This document shows, piece after piece, positions 41,982-51,342 of a DNA stretch of 64,000 nt (positions are counted from its first letter, which is position 1; each line of letters starts with the position of its first letter). The notes beneath the pieces were generated by a model that was not told the origin of the DNA, made no database searches, and worked only from the letters and a program-made list of their open reading frames with translations. Both the position numbers and the translations under genes were made by a program. Origin of the DNA: XYD12-FULL-36-8 sp964613805 (GTDB lineage Bacteria; Bacteroidota; Ignavibacteria; Ignavibacteriales; Ignavibacteriaceae); NCBI GenBank assembly GCA_964613805.1, contig CAZTJF010000018.1:1-64000 (forward strand). The letters run 5' to 3'.

Positions 41982-43835
41982 TTAATTGCCAATATGTTTA
42001 AGTATTGCTCCCCACTTCGGCTGAACGTTAATCTTTAATCTTACTTTAGTGTTTGTGTGTTTAACGTTTTCATTCAGCAAATCAATCCACTTTGTATTAG
42101 CAGTAATACTAAGCTCGGTACTCTGTTGTTTACTGCTGTTATTCAGCACAACAATAATTTTTTCATTGTTGTAACTACGGGAGAATCCATACAATTCTTT
42201 TTTGTTATCAACTAAAACTGTTTCAAAATCTCCAAACTGAAGAGCGGGGTTTTCATTTCTAATCTGAATGAGTTTTTTAAAATGCTCAAGTAAATCATAA
42301 TTGGTTTCGACTTTGTCGGCTTTTTCCCTTTTGGTTTGATCTGGTAAAAATATTTCTTCATCGTATTTCATGTCTGCCCAAACCATTGGCTTGCGGGAAT
42401 CGGGATCATTAGCTCCCCACATTCCAACTTCATCGCCATAGTAAATCATTGGTGCGCCAACATACGTCATTTGGAAAATTAAAAACAGCTTGGCAATACT
42501 TAGTTCGTAGTCATTTGGTTTTCTGGTATAATAACTTGGATTATCACCTTTTGATACGCCAAAATATTTCGACCAGTCTCTATATCTGCCTAAATCTCGA
42601 TTAACTATATGGGAAAGCAATCTGTTTGTGTCGTGACTATCGAACAAATTTTGCTGAACATATTCAACTCCTCCTGGGAAAGCTTCTCTCAGTTCTTTTA
42701 ATATTTTATCAAACTCACTTGTTTTGATTCGTGTTTTATCGCTTACTAAATAATCTGCACAAGCAAATGCAAAATTATAATTCATTACAGCATCAAACTC
42801 ATCCCCTTCGAGATAAGGTTTAATCACATCAATTGAATCAATAACTTCGGCAGTAAGGTATGCCTCGGAATTTATAGACTTAACATGCTCTCTCCAATCC
42901 TTCCAGAATTGATGCTTAACACAATATGCCACATCAAGCCGCCAGCCGTCAATTCCATCTTCCGGATTGCCATCGCTGTTTGGATCCATCCATCGCTTTG
43001 TAATATCGAAGATGTATTTTTTTGGACCTTCGACAATTCCGTTTTCATCTTCCCGCAATTCAGGAAGTTCTTTCACTCCAAACCATCCCTCATATTTAAA
43101 CTTTGTTCCCTTTTCCGGATCATCCCATGATTTTATTGTGAACCAATCTTCGTACTTTGAGTTTTGCTGATTTTTCACAACATCCTTAAATGCCCAGCTG
43201 TTCAAGCCCATGTGATTGAAAACGCCGTCAATAATTATGTACATTTTTCTTTGGTGAATTTGCTTAATCAGTTCGAGAAATAATCTATCAGCCGAAGTCC
43301 ATACCCATGTTGACGGATCGTCTGGAATTTCCTTTTCAATTAATTCTCTGTCGCCAATTGGATTTGGACCAAAGTTAGGATCAACATGATGATATGTAGC
43401 CCCATCATACTTGTGGAGAGACGGTGCTTCGAAAATGGGATTGAGATAAAGCGCCGTAATTCCCAAGTCTTGTATGTAATCAAGCTTATCAATTATACCC
43501 TGTAAATCACCACCATACCTTCTCCTTTGAAGATTAAACCAAATATCTTTTCCATTCTCTTTTTCATAAGGTTGAAGTTCGTACCAATCCGATGTCCATG
43601 GATGGATTTGCCAAGGCGAAGTTGCATTGTGAGGATATGCTCCTTCAATGTCTCCTAGAGTTGGGTCATTGCTTGTGTCCCCATTTCGAAATCGTTCAGG
43701 GAATATCTGATACCAAACAACTTTTTTTGCCCAGTGGGGGACAAACTCATTTTTAACTTTGCGCATGATGTTGCCTTCTTTAAGTGAAAATGAAAGCGCG
43801 GCTATTCCAAAAATAACTATAACTGGCTTCTTCAT
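41982..43835 (-). CDS. Glycoside hydrolase family 13 (alpha-amylase/neopullulanase-like)
   Basis: 617 residues. The N-terminus is hydrophobic (PVIVIFGIAALSFSL) and may be a signal peptide. The (beta/alpha)8 barrel shows WYQIFPERFRNGD, ITALYLNPIFEAPSLHKYDG, region I DGVFNHMG, region II GWRLDVAY (nucleophile Asp), region III TAEVID (acid/base Glu) and region IV FDSHDTNRL. A C-terminal beta domain (VVLNNSSKQQSTELSI) closes it. The start is one base after the AlkD stop, with GGAGAG inside alkD, so translation is coupled. Substrate: alpha-glucans or maltooligosaccharides. Confidence 0.9.
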   Translation of the reverse strand: MKKPVIVIFGIAALSFSLKEGNIMRKVKNEFVPHWAKKVVWYQIFPERFRNGDTSNDPTLGDIEGAYPHNATSPWQIHPWTSDWYELQPYEKENGKDIWFNLQRRRYGGDLQGIIDKLDYIQDLGITALYLNPIFEAPSLHKYDGATYHHVDPNFGPNPIGDRELIEKEIPDDPSTWVWTSADRLFLELIKQIHQRKMYIIIDGVFNHMGLNSWAFKDVVKNQQNSKYEDWFTIKSWDDPEKGTKFKYEGWFGVKELPELREDENGIVEGPKKYIFDITKRWMDPNSDGNPEDGIDGWRLDVAYCVKHQFWKDWREHVKSINSEAYLTAEVIDSIDVIKPYLEGDEFDAVMNYNFAFACADYLVSDKTRIKTSEFDKILKELREAFPGGVEYVQQNLFDSHDTNRLLSHIVNRDLGRYRDWSKYFGVSKGDNPSYYTRKPNDYELSIAKLFLIFQMTYVGAPMIYYGDEVGMWGANDPDSRKPMVWADMKYDEEIFLPDQTKREKADKVETNYDLLEHFKKLIQIRNENPALQFGDFETVLVDNKKELYGFSRSYNNEKIIVVLNNSSKQQSTELSITANTKWIDLLNENVKHTNTKVRLKINVQPKWGAILKHIGN

Positions 43836-43836
43836 T

Positions 43837-44541
43837 TCAGATCTCTCCTCTCAAGTATGCTTGTCTTCTTTTTTCGGGGAATTTCTCAATTGCATAACGC
43901 AGCATTGTCCGAGGCATTATTTTATAATGTTTTTTCAAAATTATTTCTTCTTCAATTAAATTTCTTTTTCCAATTTCTCGCAGCATCCAGCCGACAGCTT
44001 TGTGAATTAAATCATGTTCATCTTGCAAAAGCATTTTAGAAATTTTAAGTGTTGTGTCGAACACTCCATTTTTAATAAAATAGAAAGTTGACATAATTGC
44101 AATTCTCCGTTCCCAAAGATTTTTAGAACGTGCAAGCTTGAAAAGGATTTTTTTATCCTTATCGAGAAGATATGCCCCAATAATTCGCTCGGCAGAAAGG
44201 TCAACCAAATCCCAATTGTTAATTTGCTTTGTGTTCTTCAGGTAAAAATCATAAATGATTTTTTTCTTTTTATCATCCGCTTTTCGAAATTGATCAGTAA
44301 GAATAAATAATGAGATCAATCGTTCTTCATGAGGAGGAGAATAGAGAAGCTCTTTAATATCCTCGAGCGATAAATCTTTAAACTGCTTTGCTATTTCTCG
44401 TGATAAGGGAACCTTTATTCCAAGGAATTCATCTCCTTCTCCGTATTCACCTTTACCTGTCTTGAAAAATCGTGCAAGGATTTTTGCTTGAGAGGGATTG
44501 GCTTCTTTCTTTAAAATTTTTCTTAATTCACTTAATGACAT
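43837..44541 (-). CDS. AlkD-like DNA alkylation repair protein
   Basis: A 234-residue HEAT-like repeat protein of the AlkD family, which are DNA glycosylases for positively charged alkylated bases. Typical stretches are VPLSREIAKQFKDLSLEDIK, NNWDLVDLSAERIIGAYL, WERRIAIMSTFYFIKNG and KAVGWMLREIGKRN, including the Trp/Asp/Arg positions that line the DNA-binding groove. The length is normal. It lies 31 bases after hypE, possibly an extension of the hyp transcript, and is coupled to the GH13 gene. Confidence 0.88.
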   Translation of the reverse strand: MSLSELRKILKKEANPSQAKILARFFKTGKGEYGEGDEFLGIKVPLSREIAKQFKDLSLEDIKELLYSPPHEERLISLFILTDQFRKADDKKKKIIYDFYLKNTKQINNWDLVDLSAERIIGAYLLDKDKKILFKLARSKNLWERRIAIMSTFYFIKNGVFDTTLKISKMLLQDEHDLIHKAVGWMLREIGKRNLIEEEIILKKHYKIMPRTMLRYAIEKFPEKRRQAYLRGEI

Positions 44542-44572
44542 TTCAATTTTTTCTTTACGTCTTCTATATTCA

Positions 44573-45640
44573 TCAGCAAATTCTCGGAAGCTGCTCGCCT
44601 GACATCATGTCAACAATTCTTGTACTTCCAATGCTGGTTTTCATAATAACAGTTTCCGGATCAGACAATACAACCTTTCCAATAATACATGCTTCTTTTC
44701 CTAAGTGATGCGATCTCATCGCTTCTAAAACTTCCGCAGCTTTATTTTCAGGAACAAATGCGATTAGTTTTCCTTCGTTTGCAATGTAGAGTGGGTCCAA
44801 TCCTAAAATTTCACAGGCGCCTTTTACTTCTTCCGAAATCGGGATTTTTTCTTCTTCAATCAAAATCCCAATTTTAGCAGTCATAGCTATTTCATTTAGA
44901 GTGCTTGCAATGCCGCCTCTTGTAGGATCGCGCATCACATGAATTTCTTTTGACGCATGTAGAATTTTCTCAACTAAACCATTCAATGGGGCAGAGTCAC
45001 TTTTAATTGTAGTTTCAAACTCAAGATTTTCTCTTGATGACATTATTGCAACTCCATGCTCGGCAATCTTACCGCTTAGAATAATTACATCGCCGGGCAG
45101 GCAATTTTGGGGAGAAATGTTTACGCCTTCCGGAACAGTACCAATACCGGAAGTATTTATAAAAATTTTATCGCCCTTACCTCGATCAACAACTTTTGTA
45201 TCTCCAGTAATTATTTTTACGCCGGCTTCTTTGGCGGCTTTTTCCATTGAGAGAACTATCTTCCATAATTCTTCAATTTCAAATCCTTCCTCGATAATAA
45301 ATGCGGCAGAGATAAAAAGTGGTTTTGCCCCAGCCATTGATAAGTCATTGATCGTTCCGTTAACTGCAAGTGAGCCGATATCTCCACCCGGGAAAAAAAT
45401 CGGATGCACAACATAAGAATCAGTTGTGAAAGCTAACCTCGATTCATTTATTTGGAATACTCCGCTGTCATGCTGTTGATCGAGGATTTCATTCGCAAAT
45501 TGCGGATAGAATAATTTTGAAATTAATCTATGTGATAAAGTTCCACCGCCGCCATGCGCTAACAATATTCGATCATAATCTGATTTTGGAATGGGGCATG
45601 ATAAGCTTCGCCAGAAATTTACTTTATTTTCTTCCTTCAT
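44573..45640 (-). CDS. hypE: Hydrogenase maturation protein HypE
   Basis: 355 residues; dehydrates the carbamoyl group on its C-terminal Cys to thiocyanate, which becomes the CN- ligand of the [NiFe] site. It has the AIR synthase-like fold: LLAHGGGGTLSHRLI at the N-terminus, LAFTTDSYVVHPIFFPGGDI, VMRDPTRGGIASTLNEIA, and the obligatory C-terminal PRIC ending with Cys355. It overlaps hypD by four bases. All catalytic elements are present. Confidence 0.97.
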   Translation of the reverse strand: MKEENKVNFWRSLSCPIPKSDYDRILLAHGGGGTLSHRLISKLFYPQFANEILDQQHDSGVFQINESRLAFTTDSYVVHPIFFPGGDIGSLAVNGTINDLSMAGAKPLFISAAFIIEEGFEIEELWKIVLSMEKAAKEAGVKIITGDTKVVDRGKGDKIFINTSGIGTVPEGVNISPQNCLPGDVIILSGKIAEHGVAIMSSRENLEFETTIKSDSAPLNGLVEKILHASKEIHVMRDPTRGGIASTLNEIAMTAKIGILIEEEKIPISEEVKGACEILGLDPLYIANEGKLIAFVPENKAAEVLEAMRSHHLGKEACIIGKVVLSDPETVIMKTSIGSTRIVDMMSGEQLPRIC

Positions 45641-46758
45641 CTTGATTTCCTGCTGATTTGTTCCCTTTTCAATTCTGTTTTCCTATAATGAAAATACGCT
45701 GCACAAGCTCCTTCAGATGAAACCATTGGCGCGCCTAAAGGATGTTCTGGTGTGCAAAGATTCCCAAAAGCAGAACACTCCGGCGGCTTTTTTGTTCCTT
45801 GCAAGACCAATCCCGCAATGCACAGTTCTGATTCCTCAACTTCAATTTGCTCAACGTTGAAAATCTTTTCAGAATCAAAATTTGCATATTTTTCTTTCAG
45901 CTTAAAACCACTTTTAGGTATTGTTCCTAATCCTCTCCACTTTCTATCAGTCGTATCAAAAACTTCGGTTAAGATTTTTCTTGCGGCACTGTTTCCTTCC
46001 TTTTTAACAACTCTGCTGTATTGGTTTTGAACTTGAGCACTGCCGGATTCTAATTGTTTGATAGTTAGATAAACACCTTGAAGAATATCGAGAGGCTCGA
46101 AACCAGTAACCACAATCGGCACGTTAAATTTTTCTGCAAGCGGAATATATTCTTCATAACCCATAACTGTGCAAACATGGCCGGCTGCTAAGAAACCTTG
46201 AATCATATTTCCATCTGAACTAAGCAATGCTTCAATTGTCGGTGGTACTAAAACATGCGAACAGAGAATTGAATAATTAGATAGATTTTTTCTTTTAGCT
46301 TCTAAAACTGACATTGCATTTGCCGGTGCTGTGGTTTCAAATCCAACCGCAAAGAATACTACTTTCTTTTCTGGATTTTGTTCGGCAATTTTAACAGCAT
46401 CCAAAGGTGAGTAAACCATTTTTACATTGCCGCCTTCAGCTTTTACTGAAAGCAAATCTTTTTTCGATCCGGGAACTCTTAGCATATCACCAAATGATGT
46501 GAAAATTATATCTGGTCTTGATGCAATCTCAATTGCTTTATCAATTAGCTCAAGTGGAGTAACACAAACTGGGCAGCCAGGTCCGTGAATTAAATTGATT
46601 TCTTCAGGAAGAAGCTCCTCAATGTTATACTTTAAAATTGTGTGTGTTTGTCCACCGCATATTTCCATAATGTTCCATCGTTGCCTCGTAATTCTTTTTA
46701 TCTCGTCCGAAATTTTTTTTGCAGAGACAGGATCTCTGAATTCATCTTGATATTTCAT
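45637..46758 (-). CDS. hypD: Hydrogenase maturation protein HypD
   Basis: 373 residues; a 4Fe-4S protein that with HypC assembles the Fe(CN)2CO unit. Diagnostic segments are MEICGGQTHTILKYNIEELL, NLIHGPGCPVCVTPLELIDK, VGFETTAPANAM, VVTGFEPLDILQGVYLTIKQ and the cluster-binding C-terminal region with CSAFGNLCTPEHPLGAPMVS and GACAAYFHYR. The chain is complete. It lies 11 bases after hypC and overlaps hypE. Confidence 0.97.
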   Translation of the reverse strand: MKYQDEFRDPVSAKKISDEIKRITRQRWNIMEICGGQTHTILKYNIEELLPEEINLIHGPGCPVCVTPLELIDKAIEIASRPDIIFTSFGDMLRVPGSKKDLLSVKAEGGNVKMVYSPLDAVKIAEQNPEKKVVFFAVGFETTAPANAMSVLEAKRKNLSNYSILCSHVLVPPTIEALLSSDGNMIQGFLAAGHVCTVMGYEEYIPLAEKFNVPIVVTGFEPLDILQGVYLTIKQLESGSAQVQNQYSRVVKKEGNSAARKILTEVFDTTDRKWRGLGTIPKSGFKLKEKYANFDSEKIFNVEQIEVEESELCIAGLVLQGTKKPPECSAFGNLCTPEHPLGAPMVSSEGACAAYFHYRKTELKREQISRKSR

Positions 46759-46769
46759 TCTTAAGTTCC

Positions 46770-47000
46770 TTAAATATCTCCCATTTGTTTTAGAATCTCA
46801 ATCGTTTCTTCCGCATCTTTTTGATCAATCTTATTCAAAGCAAAACCAACGTGAGCCAAAACATAGTCGCCAATTTTTACTTCAGGCAGCCACTGAACGC
46901 AAATATCTTTCATGACGCCGCCAAAATTTACTTTAGCCATTTTTAATTCGGCGTTGCTTTCATCAATTGAGACTATTTTTCCTGGAACAGCAAGGCACAT
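46770..47000 (-). CDS. hypC: Hydrogenase maturation chaperone HypC
   Basis: 76 residues, a typical HypC/HupF chaperone. It begins MCLAVPGKIVSID; Cys2 is the residue that holds the iron unit after loss of Met1. VNFGGVMKDICVQWLPEVKI and DYVLAHVGFALNKID complete the OB-like fold. It binds HypD and then the hydrogenase large-subunit precursor. It lies between hypF (17 bases upstream) and hypD. Confidence 0.96.
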   Translation of the reverse strand: MCLAVPGKIVSIDESNAELKMAKVNFGGVMKDICVQWLPEVKIGDYVLAHVGFALNKIDQKDAEETIEILKQMGDI

Positions 47001-47017
47001 AACTGTTTCTCCTTAGA

Positions 47018-49351
47018 TTATATTCCTTTTGAATTTAGTAGTTCTTCTAATTCTTTTGCTTTAGGTTTTTTAGAAGATAAGTAAGCGGCAATTTGTCCAA
47101 CAGATACTCCTCCATCGTTTGGGGGAACCCTTTGATGCCAATAAACCTCAAAGTTATTATTTTCTAAAAGATGGATTGTTTTCTCGGTAAGAAATGTATT
47201 TTGAAAACATCCTCCGCTTAAAATAATTTTTTTACATTTTAGTTTCTTAACAAGCTCTAAAATAATTTTTGATAGTGTATTATGAAATTTTGCGGAGATT
47301 ACAGCGCTGTTTTTAGCATTATTTATGTCAGCCAAAATGTTTTCGACCATTAGCTGCCAATCAATAATTAAAATTTCTTTTTCGGAAATGATAAAAGGAT
47401 ATTCTCCAAGCTCATTTAAATCGGCAGTGAATTCAAGCAGCATGGCGGCTTGTCCTTCGTAATTTGAAATGTTACAAATGTTAAGAAGTGAAGAAATCGC
47501 ATCGAAGAGACGACCAACACTTGAAGTTTGTGGAGAGTTTATTTTTTTAGAAAGCAATTTTTTAATGATTTGTAAATCATTACTTGTGAAATTATCTCTA
47601 AAAGATTTTGGTGTACGATCGAAAAAGTTTTCACCGTAAATTTCGTAAAGCAATCCGCATGCAGATCGACGAGGTTCTTTAATTGCAGTTTCACCGCCTG
47701 GAAGCATGAATTTTCTGAGCTGCCCAACATGTTTGTAATCCGAATCATTAGAATAAAAAAATTCTCCGCCCCAAATAGTTTTATCTAAACCATAACCTGT
47801 ACCATCCCATGAAACTCCAAGCGCTTCACCTTCAATTTGATTTTCTAATTTGCATGCAGCAACATGAGCATAATGATGCTGAACTTCCGATAGTGGAATA
47901 TTTTTAGATCCAGCATATTTTGTTGAAAGATATTCGGGATGCACATCACAAACAATCATTTCTGGTTTGGCAAGATAAATTTCTTCGAAGTCTTTTATCG
48001 TTTTCTTAAAAGTTGAGTAGGATTCGTGGGTAGATAAATCACCAATATGCTGACTGATAAAAATGTTTTCGTTCTTTTTGATTGAAATTGTATTTTTCAA
48101 ATGGCTGCCTACTGCCAAAACAATTTCATCATCATTTGTTGAAATATTATTTTCTATCTGTAAAGGGAGGGGAGTAAAACCTCGTGCTCTCCGCAAAATC
48201 ATTCTTCGGTTATTTACGGATTTCACAATTGAATCATCAACATGACGGACAATTGGTCTGTTGTGTACAAGATAATAATCCGCAATGTTTTTAAGACGAT
48301 GTAATGAATCATTCTCATCAATGCACATTGGTTCTTCGGAAAGGTTGCCGCTGGTTGCTACGATTGGAAAACTTAACTCTCTCATCAACAAGTGATGAAG
48401 TGGTGTGTAGGGAAGCATAATCCCAAGATAAGGGTTTTTAGGAGCAGTAAATTTTGAAATGGAAATATTATTTAAGCTGGATTTGATTTTTCTCTTTAAG
48501 ATAACAATAGGCGATTCGGGCGACGTAAGCATACCATATTCGGTTTCGGAGATACTGCAAATTGATTTGACCATCTCAACATTTAGAAACATCAATGCAA
48601 ACGGTTTTTCATCACGATGTTTTTTCTCTCTAAGTTTTTTTACCGCAGAATCATTTCGAGCATCAACGAGCAATTGAAAACCGCCTAAACCTTTTAATGC
48701 AATAATTTTTCCTTCTCTGATGAGCTTAGCTGTATCTTGTAAAGCTTGATTATGTGTTGCAATTGTTTTTCCGCTGCAATCCCATAATTCTAAATGAGGT
48801 CCGCATTTCGGACAAGCAATCGGCTGTGCATGAAATCTTCGATCTAAAGGATTTTCATATTCTTTTCTGCAATCTTCGCACATCTCAAAGATTTTCATGG
48901 AAGTGTTCGGTCTGTCATAAGGAATTTTTTCGATGATTGAGAATCTTGGTCCGCAATTGGTGCAATTTATAAATGGATAAAGATATCTTCTGTTCTTCGG
49001 ATCAAGCATTTCATTTAAACAATCATCACACATGGAGATATCCGGCAAAATTAACGCGGAGATTTCCCCATCACTTTTACTTTCTCTAATTTCAAAAGAG
49101 TTGTATCCAACAGGATCAAGAAAAGAATATTCGAAGCTTACAATAATTGAATGCTTAGGTTTTTCCTTCTCAATTTTTTGGATAAACTCGCGCAAATTAT
49201 TTTCGGAGCTTTCAACTTCAATGGTTACGCCGGAAGCCGAATTCACAACGTATCCTTGCAAGTTTAGCTGCTCGGCTAAGCGGTAGATGAATGGACGAAA
49301 TCCAACACCTTGTACCGCCCCTTTAATTGAAATAGATAAACGTTTTTTCAT
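47018..49351 (-). CDS. hypF: Carbamoyltransferase HypF
   Basis: 777 residues; makes thiocarboxamide on HypE from carbamoyl phosphate. Domains in order: acylphosphatase (GAVQGVGFRPFIYRLAEQ, 1-90), two zinc-finger-like modules (CDDCLNEMLDP ... CTNCGPRFS; CEDCRKEYENP ... CPKCGP), YrdC-like (GKIIALKGLGGFQLLVDA, KKHRDEKPFALMF), and the Kae1-like carbamoyltransferase part (VQHHYAHVAACKLEN, GVSWDGTGYG, LSGGCFQNTFLTE). Full length. It overlaps the hypB stop by four bases. Confidence 0.97.
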   Translation of the reverse strand: MKKRLSISIKGAVQGVGFRPFIYRLAEQLNLQGYVVNSASGVTIEVESSENNLREFIQKIEKEKPKHSIIVSFEYSFLDPVGYNSFEIRESKSDGEISALILPDISMCDDCLNEMLDPKNRRYLYPFINCTNCGPRFSIIEKIPYDRPNTSMKIFEMCEDCRKEYENPLDRRFHAQPIACPKCGPHLELWDCSGKTIATHNQALQDTAKLIREGKIIALKGLGGFQLLVDARNDSAVKKLREKKHRDEKPFALMFLNVEMVKSICSISETEYGMLTSPESPIVILKRKIKSSLNNISISKFTAPKNPYLGIMLPYTPLHHLLMRELSFPIVATSGNLSEEPMCIDENDSLHRLKNIADYYLVHNRPIVRHVDDSIVKSVNNRRMILRRARGFTPLPLQIENNISTNDDEIVLAVGSHLKNTISIKKNENIFISQHIGDLSTHESYSTFKKTIKDFEEIYLAKPEMIVCDVHPEYLSTKYAGSKNIPLSEVQHHYAHVAACKLENQIEGEALGVSWDGTGYGLDKTIWGGEFFYSNDSDYKHVGQLRKFMLPGGETAIKEPRRSACGLLYEIYGENFFDRTPKSFRDNFTSNDLQIIKKLLSKKINSPQTSSVGRLFDAISSLLNICNISNYEGQAAMLLEFTADLNELGEYPFIISEKEILIIDWQLMVENILADINNAKNSAVISAKFHNTLSKIILELVKKLKCKKIILSGGCFQNTFLTEKTIHLLENNNFEVYWHQRVPPNDGGVSVGQIAAYLSSKKPKAKELEELLNSKGI

Positions 49352-50001
49352 TTATTCTTAATTTGGTTAGTAAGCCAATTACACCAATCAGGAATACCCG
49401 CATCTGTTTTGCATGAAACTTCAAATATCTTAAGAGATGGATTTATCGCTAATGCATTTTTCTTGATTGTTTCGATGGAACAGTTCACAAATGGTAGGAG
49501 ATCAATTTTATTTATAATCAAGACGGATGAGTTACGAAACATTGCTGGATATTTTAGTGGTTTATCATCGCCTTCAGTTGTGCTGGCAATTATAACTTTT
49601 ACGTCTTCACCAAGGTCATATCCTGCTGGACAAACTAAATTGCCAACATTTTCAATTATTAAAATCTCCGTATCTACATCTTTAAGCCGACCAAATGCGT
49701 CTCTAACCAAATTTGCTTCGAGATGGCAAGCCCCATTTGTTACAATTTGTACAACAGGAGTACCAAGTGCTTGAATTCGCTGTGCATCCAAATCTGTTTG
49801 AACATCTCCTTCGATGACAGCGACTTTAATTTTATTTTTTAGATGATTAAGAGTTCGCTCAACTAAACTTGTTTTGCCTGAACCGGGCGAGCTGACTAAA
49901 TTTATAGCAAAAATATTTCTGGATGTAAAATATTTCCGATTCTCGGATGCAATCACATCATTCTTTTCAAGAATTTTTCTTTCTATAGTTATTAAGCTCA
50001 T
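49348..50001 (-). CDS. hypB: Hydrogenase/urease nickel GTPase HypB
   Basis: A 217-residue GTPase that inserts Ni with HypA. P-loop SSPGSGKTS (37-45), VIEGDVQTDLDAQRIQALGT, the metal-binding ACHLEA between switch regions, and INKIDLLP with the base-specific NKID. The N-terminus lacks the His-rich nickel-storage tail of some HypB proteins; the neighbouring transporter instead carries a His-rich loop. It lies 17 bases after hypA. Confidence 0.96.
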   Translation of the reverse strand: MSLITIERKILEKNDVIASENRKYFTSRNIFAINLVSSPGSGKTSLVERTLNHLKNKIKVAVIEGDVQTDLDAQRIQALGTPVVQIVTNGACHLEANLVRDAFGRLKDVDTEILIIENVGNLVCPAGYDLGEDVKVIIASTTEGDDKPLKYPAMFRNSSVLIINKIDLLPFVNCSIETIKKNALAINPSLKIFEVSCKTDAGIPDWCNWLTNQIKNK

Positions 50002-50018
50002 TTATTTCCTCAGAATAT

Positions 50019-50360
50019 TTATTCAATTTCAATTTCTTCAACATTAAGATCATTCCCTCCTAACACGGTGATATTAGCGTTATTACAAGACGGACATAGA
50101 AAAATGAAATCGTCGGTCTCATAAATCTTTTTACAATTACTGCATTCAATAGTTACTGGAATGATTTTTATTATAAGCCGTGTCTTTTCAAAATTAGTGT
50201 CCTTGGTTATAGCTCCAAAGCAAAAATTAAGGGAATCAGGAAGAACGTTGCTCAATTTTCCAACTCGAACTTTTATAGATTTTACTATTGTAGTATTACC
50301 AGCTGGTAAATGCTGACTTACTACATCGAGAATTGATTGAGCAACAGACAGTTCGTGCAT
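50019..50360 (-). CDS. hypA: Hydrogenase nickel incorporation protein HypA
   Basis: 113 residues. The N-terminal MHELSVAQSILDVV holds the nickel-binding Met1-His2-Glu3, and the zinc domain has CSNCKKIYETDDF and CPSCNNANI (two CxxC pairs). It is the first gene of the hypABFCDE operon. A 120-base spacer separates it from the divergent metal transporter at 50481; the spacer is AT-rich with no TAnnTTTG box, so the shared regulatory region uses another promoter type. Confidence 0.96.
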   Translation of the reverse strand: MHELSVAQSILDVVSQHLPAGNTTIVKSIKVRVGKLSNVLPDSLNFCFGAITKDTNFEKTRLIIKIIPVTIECSNCKKIYETDDFIFLCPSCNNANITVLGGNDLNVEEIEIE

Positions 50361-50480
50361 GGTTAAAAAATAAACTTAAAGTGTTTTGCTTGCTAGTTAC
50401 CGAATAATATACGAATTTTATTATAAGAAAATCCATATCCCAAAGGGAATCTGGAAATATCAAATTTAATTTTTATTGAA

Positions 50481-51194
50481 ATGAATCAAGAAGTATCTTT
50501 TCTTCTAGCAACGGCTGCGTTAATTGGATTTTCACACACTATTCTTGGTCCTGATCATTATATTCCATTTATTGCAATGTCAAAAGCGGGAAAGTGGACA
50601 AAAACCAAAACTTTTTGGATAACTCTTGTTTGCGGAATTGGACATGTTTTAAGTTCGGTAATTTTAGGCGCTTTGGGAATTGCCTTGGGTGTGGCTCTGC
50701 ACAATCTTGAATATATTGAATCTGTACGGGGTGACATCGCAGGATGGTTACTTATTGCATTCGGTTTAGGATATTTTATCTGGGGAATTAAGAAAGCATT
50801 GCGAGGCAAACCGCATTCTCACATTCACTTACATGAAGATGGCGAAATACATTCACATAAGCACGGTCATGTGAATTCACACATGCACGTTCATATTTCC
50901 GAAAAAAAATCAAATATAACTCCTTGGATACTTTTTACAATTTTTATTTTCGGACCCTGTGAAGTTTTAATCCCTATTTTGATGTATCCTGCAGCTAAAG
51001 AAAATCTATTGGGGCTGATCCTTGTCACGTCAGTTTTTGCTCTAGCTACAATTAGCACCATGCTTGTAATAGTTTTCGTCTCGCTTAGTGGATTTCAATT
51101 TATTCCAATGCAGAAGTTTGAAAAATATATGCATGCTTCGGCGGGTTTTGTAATTTTACTTTGCGGAATTGCTATTCAGTTTCTCGGATTGTAA
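50481..51194 (+). CDS. NicO/UreH-like metal transporter with His-rich loop
   Basis: A 237-residue membrane protein with six to seven helices. The N-terminal helix pair carries GFSHTILGPDHYIPFIAMSK (conserved HxxxPDH-type motif of NiCoT/NicO and UreH proteins). A cytosolic or periplasmic loop at about 112-140 is rich in His (HSHIHLHEDGEIHSHKHG, then HVNSHMHVH). IFGPCEVLIPILMYPA lies in a later helix. The divergent position next to hypA strongly suggests nickel uptake for the hydrogenase; export of metal, as in RcnA, is the alternative. Confidence 0.82.
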   Translation: MNQEVSFLLATAALIGFSHTILGPDHYIPFIAMSKAGKWTKTKTFWITLVCGIGHVLSSVILGALGIALGVALHNLEYIESVRGDIAGWLLIAFGLGYFIWGIKKALRGKPHSHIHLHEDGEIHSHKHGHVNSHMHVHISEKKSNITPWILFTIFIFGPCEVLIPILMYPAAKENLLGLILVTSVFALATISTMLVIVFVSLSGFQFIPMQKFEKYMHASAGFVILLCGIAIQFLGL

Positions 51195-51342
51195 AATCAC
51201 AAATCCATTTGATTAAACTGCGCTAATCACATTACATTTGACATTGTAATGATTGGGCTTTAATCACCACGACTTAGTTAAATTTGAATGAATCGCAATG
51301 ACGCTGCAGTTGTTAGTAGAATCGTTATTTCTTGATTCACAA

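Noticed and set aside
51230..51251. Hairpin CATTACA/TGTAATG between the metal transporter and the histidine kinase
   Set aside because: Seven A-T-rich pairs with no T tract; too weak to call a terminator.
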